Source: Planctomycetales bacterium
GTDB taxonomy: Bacteria > Planctomycetota > Planctomycetia > Isosphaerales > Isosphaeraceae
Length of the DNA: 35,620 nucleotides
Direction: 5' to 3'
NCBI GenBank assembly: GCA_027459775.1
Contig: DAIDHE010000399.1
Location: 1-35,620, forward strand
Below, piece by piece: positions 32,084 through 35,620 of the stretch (the first letter of the stretch is position 1; the number at the start of each line of letters is the position of its first letter). Below the pieces are notes generated by a model. That model worked only from the letters and a program-made list of their open reading frames with translations, was not told the origin of the DNA and did no database searches. The position numbers and the translations under genes are program-made.

Positions 32084-35000
32084 ATGACCTCGCAAGCCGA
32101 CGAAGTGATCGCACGACTCGAACGGGCGCGCCAGGGCTGGTGGCGTTATTCCATGGTTTCGGGCCTGGTGCTGGCCAGCGCCTTCGCCCTGGCGGCCTTC
32201 GCGGCGCTCGCCTTGATCGACGCCCTGTTCGGCCTATCCCAGCGCGGGCTGCTCGTGCTCCTGGTCGGCTGGGCGCTGCTCACCGCCGCGGCCCTGCTCA
32301 TGCTGATCGGGCGGATGCGCCGCTGCCGGCGAAACCTCTCCGCGACGGCCCGCCGGGTCGAGCTCGAGATGCCCGAGCTCGAAAGCCATCTGATCAACCT
32401 CGTCCAGTTCTCCTCGAGCGCGACCTCCCCGAGCCCGAATGGCGCTGTCGGCGACCCGTTTCGCCAGGCCGCGATCCACGCGGCCGCGTCGGCGATGACC
32501 GACGCACCCTTTGAACGGGCCGCCACGCCCCGCTCGCGGCGCCGTCGTTTCGCGCTCGGCTTGCAAACCCCCCGCGACGCGCTCGAGGCCCTGGCGATCC
32601 TCGCGGCGGTCGCCCTCGTCACCGCCGTGCTCGCCGCCGCCGTACCCACCTGGGCCTCGGCCACTCGCCGGCTCGCGCACCCCTGGGCCTTCATCCCCAC
32701 CACCGGCTCGGTCAAGATCCTCAAGGTCGACCCGGGCGACACCGAGGTGCTCGTGGGCTCGGGCCTGGAAGTCTCGGCCCAGGTCGACATGGCCGCGCAC
32801 AAGAATCCCACCGCGACCCTCTTCGTCCGCCCCAAGGGCTCGACCGCGCCCGAATCGGCCGTGCGAATGCTCCCCGACGCCAGCCGTCGCACGTTCATCG
32901 CAGCGCTTGCGCAGGTCGTCGGCCCGATGGAGTACCGGCTCCAGGTGGGCGACTCGCAAACCCGGCGCTACGCCGTCGGCGTCTACGAGCGGCCCACGGT
33001 CTCGGCCGTGGAAGCGACCTATGAATTCCCCGCCTACATCGGCCGGCCCAATCAGACGCTCACCCAGACCCACGCCGATCTGGAAGCGCCCGAATACACC
33101 CGAGCCGCGCTCAAGATCACCCCGTCGACGCCGATCGCCTCGGGCCGGCTCGAGATCGGCGGAAAGATGATCCCAGCACGCGTCGGCGAGGGCGGCCGCG
33201 CGCTCTTCGCGGAACTCTTGCTCAAGGAATCGACGACCTACACGATCCACCTGGTCACCCCGTCGGGCCACGTCGACGCCCAACCCCGGCTCAACCGCGT
33301 GACGGTCGTCAAGGACGCCCCGCCGACCATCCAGCTCGCCGAGCCCGGCCGCGACGCAAGCTCCGCCGCCGGCGCGAAGGTCGCGATCGTCGCGCGCGCC
33401 GGCGACGACCATGGCCTGAGCGAGGTCCGCTTCGAAATCCAAACCGGCGGCGACGAAAACGCCGATCGAGCGACCAAAGGCGGCCATGAGACCTCGGCAT
33501 CGGCCGCGGCGACGACCCTCGCGCGCTGGACGACCTTCGCCGATCCCTCCTCCGCGACCCTCGTTCGCGAGCTCGCGCTCGATCCGGCCAAATTCAAGCC
33601 GGGCCAAGCGGTGCTCGTCCGCGCGGTCGCGCGCGACGGCCGGGCGCTCCAGATCGCCGGCCTGACCCTGACGCCGCAAGAAACCGCCACGCCCTGGCAT
33701 CGCATCCGCGTGATCGCGACCGAGGCCCAATCCGCCGCCGACCTCGCCCGGCTCGACGCGCTCCGCGCGGGCGTGCTCCGCCTGCTCGAGCAACAGGTCC
33801 GCGCGCGGGTCGCGGCCGCCCAGGCGGCCAAGGCCCCCGTCCGCGACGACGCCACCAGGCTCGCCGCCCAATCCCTCCGCGGCCAGACCGACGTCCAGAA
33901 AAGCGCCGTCGCCCTCGTCGAGTCGATCGGACCAGACGCCCTCGAGGAAGCCCGAACCGTCAAGCGCGTCGTCAACAAACTGGCCTATGAAGACATGCTC
34001 ACCGCCGTCAAACAGGCCGAGACCCTCGCCCGCGTCGAGACCTCGGCCCCGCTCGACAAGCCGGCGGCCGAGCTGGCGCTCACCCAGAACCGCGTCATCG
34101 ACGTCCTCCGCAGGCTGCTGGGCGCGCTCGGCAAGGAAACCGCCGACCTGCTCGCCGACCTCAAGAAAAAGCCGAGCACCGAGCTGCCCCAGGACGTCAA
34201 GGACAAGCTCCGCCAGCTCAAGGCAAAACTGGACGAGTTCCTCAAACAGCAAAAGAAAGTGATCGAGGCCACCGAAAACCTCGCCAAGACCCCGGTCGAC
34301 GACTTCACCGAAAAGGAAAAACAGATCCTCAAGGATCTGGCCGCCGCCGAGGACGATTGGGCCAGATTCATGGCCGACAAGCATTCAGACCTGAGCAAGC
34401 TTCCCGAGCAAGATTTCTCGAACCCGAGCGCGCTCAAGGAGCTGCTCGACGTCCAGACCGAGCTCAAGATGGCCAAGGACGCCTTGACCAAGAAGACGGC
34501 CGAGATCGCCGTCCCGCTCGAACAGCTCGGCGCCGAGATGGCCAAGGAAATCACGACGAACATCGAAAAATGGCTGCCCGATACCCCCGACCGCGAGCGC
34601 TGGAAACAGGAAGAACCGCTCACCGACGCGATGAAGGAAGCCCCGATGGCCGAGCTCCCCAAGGAGCTCGAGGACATCGTCGGCAAGCTCATGGAAGAGG
34701 AAGAGGATCTCTTTGACGAGATGGAGGACGTCTCGAGCAGTGGGACCGACTCGCTCGACAAGGGCTCGGGCTGGGACGCGATGGACGGTCCGATCTCGAA
34801 CATGAGCGCCCGCGGCGTGACGGGCAACCGGCTGCCGAACACGAGCGAGATTTCGGGCCGGAGCGGCGAGGGCCGGTCGGGCAAGGCGACCGGCGAGTTC
34901 GTCGCCGACACGGCAACGGGCAAGGGGGGTCGAAAGACGCCCAGCCGGCTGACGAACGACCCCAACGTCAAGGGTCAGGTGAAGGATCTGAGCAAGGATC

Positions 35001-35485
35001 CCGTCGGGGGCGCGACCGGCGGCGGCAAGGAATCAGGCCAGGGCGGCGAGGGGCTCCGCGGACCCGTCCCCAACCGTCCCCAGCGCCCGCTTGCCCGGCT
35101 CGCCGCCAAACAGGCGTCGCTCCGGAACAAGGCGGAAGCCGTCGACCTCAAGTTCCAGGTGCTGAAATACCACCACACCGACCTCAAGAAGTTGATCGGC
35201 CAGATGGCCGCCGTCGAGGACGACCTCCGGTCGGGCCGCTATCGCAACGCCCTGCGCAGGCGCGAAGTGTTGCTTGACGGCCTGGGCCAGGCCAAGATGG
35301 CCGTCCGCGGCGAGTCGATCATCCGCCAGGACCAGACCGCCAACCTGCCGGCCGCGATCCAGAAAGAGATCTTGGGCACCATGAAGGAGGCTTCCCCCGA
35401 AGGCTGGGACGAGCTCAACAGGCGCTATTTCGAACGGCTCTCGACCGCCAAGCCCGCGCCCAGCAGCGTCGCGCCGCCGCACTGA
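32084..35485 (+). CDS. DUF4175-like membrane protein with long coiled coil
   Basis: A 1133-residue protein; GAGGCGG lies a few bases before the ATG. There are three TM helices (about 24-46, 54-76 and 167-188), a layout like DUF4175 proteins of MoxR/DUF4159 clusters. Beta-rich periplasmic domains (about 205-415; VDPGDTEVLVGSGLEVSAQV, ATYEFPAYIGRPNQTL) follow. Residues about 540-880 are strongly helical and charged (KKPSTELPQDVKDKLRQLKA, KQKKVIEATENLAKT) and should form a long coiled coil. The tail (about 900-1020) is Gly/Ser/Lys-rich and disordered, ending with a last helical segment. No enzymatic motif was seen, and the family has no known activity. The stop codon is 8 nt from the end of the IS5-type transposase, so the natural C-terminus may have been altered by insertion. 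Confidence 0.83.
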   Translation: MTSQADEVIARLERARQGWWRYSMVSGLVLASAFALAAFAALALIDALFGLSQRGLLVLLVGWALLTAAALLMLIGRMRRCRRNLSATARRVELEMPELESHLINLVQFSSSATSPSPNGAVGDPFRQAAIHAAASAMTDAPFERAATPRSRRRRFALGLQTPRDALEALAILAAVALVTAVLAAAVPTWASATRRLAHPWAFIPTTGSVKILKVDPGDTEVLVGSGLEVSAQVDMAAHKNPTATLFVRPKGSTAPESAVRMLPDASRRTFIAALAQVVGPMEYRLQVGDSQTRRYAVGVYERPTVSAVEATYEFPAYIGRPNQTLTQTHADLEAPEYTRAALKITPSTPIASGRLEIGGKMIPARVGEGGRALFAELLLKESTTYTIHLVTPSGHVDAQPRLNRVTVVKDAPPTIQLAEPGRDASSAAGAKVAIVARAGDDHGLSEVRFEIQTGGDENADRATKGGHETSASAAATTLARWTTFADPSSATLVRELALDPAKFKPGQAVLVRAVARDGRALQIAGLTLTPQETATPWHRIRVIATEAQSAADLARLDALRAGVLRLLEQQVRARVAAAQAAKAPVRDDATRLAAQSLRGQTDVQKSAVALVESIGPDALEEARTVKRVVNKLAYEDMLTAVKQAETLARVETSAPLDKPAAELALTQNRVIDVLRRLLGALGKETADLLADLKKKPSTELPQDVKDKLRQLKAKLDEFLKQQKKVIEATENLAKTPVDDFTEKEKQILKDLAAAEDDWARFMADKHSDLSKLPEQDFSNPSALKELLDVQTELKMAKDALTKKTAEIAVPLEQLGAEMAKEITTNIEKWLPDTPDRERWKQEEPLTDAMKEAPMAELPKELEDIVGKLMEEEEDLFDEMEDVSSSGTDSLDKGSGWDAMDGPISNMSARGVTGNRLPNTSEISGRSGEGRSGKATGEFVADTATGKGGRKTPSRLTNDPNVKGQVKDLSKDPVGGATGGGKESGQGGEGLRGPVPNRPQRPLARLAAKQASLRNKAEAVDLKFQVLKYHHTDLKKLIGQMAAVEDDLRSGRYRNALRRREVLLDGLGQAKMAVRGESIIRQDQTANLPAAIQKEILGTMKEASPEGWDELNRRYFERLSTAKPAPSSVAPPH

Positions 35486-35620
35486 GAGGTCGTCTAGAAA
35501 GCCAGTTTTGTCACGAGTCTACGGACCATCAGAGAAATCATCGATAATTCGATAAAGGCCTCGCTCGATGACGTCGTTCCCTCATAATCCTTGCTCAAGC
35601 GTCGCGACCTGCCGAGCCAG
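35486..35620 (-). mobile_element. End of an IS5-family insertion sequence (truncated by window edge)
   Basis: The remaining 135 bases are mostly the 3' end of a transposase gene read leftward. The element's terminal repeat must lie at or before the transposase stop (35494), i.e. in gaggtcgtct or slightly to its left, so its boundary is at or close to the stop of the DUF4175-like gene. The inverted repeat and target duplication cannot be confirmed without the other end. GC content drops visibly relative to neighbours. Confidence 0.7.
35494..35620 (-). CDS. IS5-family transposase, C-terminal 41 residues
   Basis: This short frame was found by translating the minus strand from the right edge. 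It reads WLGRSRRLSKDYEGTTSSSE and continues AFIELSMISLMVRRLVTKLAF to a TAG (35494-35496). The segment WLGxSRRLSKDYE is the conserved end of the DDE transposases of the IS5 family (normally VERTFAWLGR...RRLSKDYE, just after the catalytic Glu), and the following S.EAFI..SMI.LM.RRL helix is also typical. The catalytic Glu itself is outside the window. Confidence 0.85.
   Translation of the reverse strand, partial: WLGRSRRLSKDYEGTTSSSEAFIELSMISLMVRRLVTKLAF

Noticed and set aside
32234-34384. 716-codon minus-strand open frame inside the DUF4175-like gene
   Set aside because: Antisense shadow in a high-GC gene; no ribosome site or recognisable domain.

Overview
The window looks like a chromosomal piece of a high-GC planctomycete, most likely of the Isosphaeraceae/Singulisphaera type. 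The evidence is (i) a planctomycete-style ECF sigma factor sitting 2 nt upstream of a giant Ser/Thr kinase with WD40-like and TPR repeats, (ii) a giant secreted repeat protein whose N-terminus carries the planctomycete LEPR-XLL type motif (LEILESRRLLS), (iii) a PA14/PKD/TPR lipoprotein-like or secreted protein, and (iv) a large MoxR/VWA/DUF58/DUF4159 cluster. The genus is inference; no rRNA or tRNA gene was seen.

Layout. 1-1524: the tail of a DUF1802-type gene and a rhomboid protease. 1525-1770: a convergent gap with REP-like inverted repeats. 1771-2628 (-): a secreted SYLF/Ysc84 protein. 3015-8546 (+): an 1843-residue secreted protein made of eight long tandem repeats. 8562-12852 (-): a four-gene nucleoside salvage operon, upp - deoA - CNT transporter - purine nucleoside phosphorylase, with a translationally coupled ATGA junction at its end. 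13221-19003 (+): ECF sigma factor and giant membrane-anchored kinase. 19184-19917 (+): a PIN-toxin/antitoxin pair with GTGA overlap. 20051-30301 (-) and 30481-35485 (+): two divergent arms of one MoxR/Bat-like cluster. The right edge is the 3' end of an IS5-family transposase, lying only 8 nt beyond the stop codon of the last gene.

How the genes work together. The salvage operon would import nucleosides, phosphorolyse purine and pyrimidine nucleosides, and capture uracil as UMP. In the MoxR cluster the leftward arm encodes, in transcription order, a small exported protein, a VWA plus glutamine-amidotransferase-like membrane protein, a DUF58 protein, a BatA-like VWA membrane protein, a MoxR AAA+ ATPase, a PA14-PKD-TPR protein and a small secreted protein with a carboxypeptidase-regulatory-like fold. 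Three of these junctions or starts are tightly packed (two ATGA overlaps). The rightward arm encodes a Tat-exported protein with two DUF4159 domains and a 1133-residue DUF4175-like membrane/coiled-coil protein. MoxR plus three VWA-type partners resembles known AAA+/VWA chaperone pairs acting at the envelope, but the substrate is unknown. This cluster and the tandem-repeat surface protein are the parts most likely to hold undescribed biology.

Almost all other long open frames, including ones of 696-1129 codons antisense to the clusters, are GC-driven shadows and were left out.
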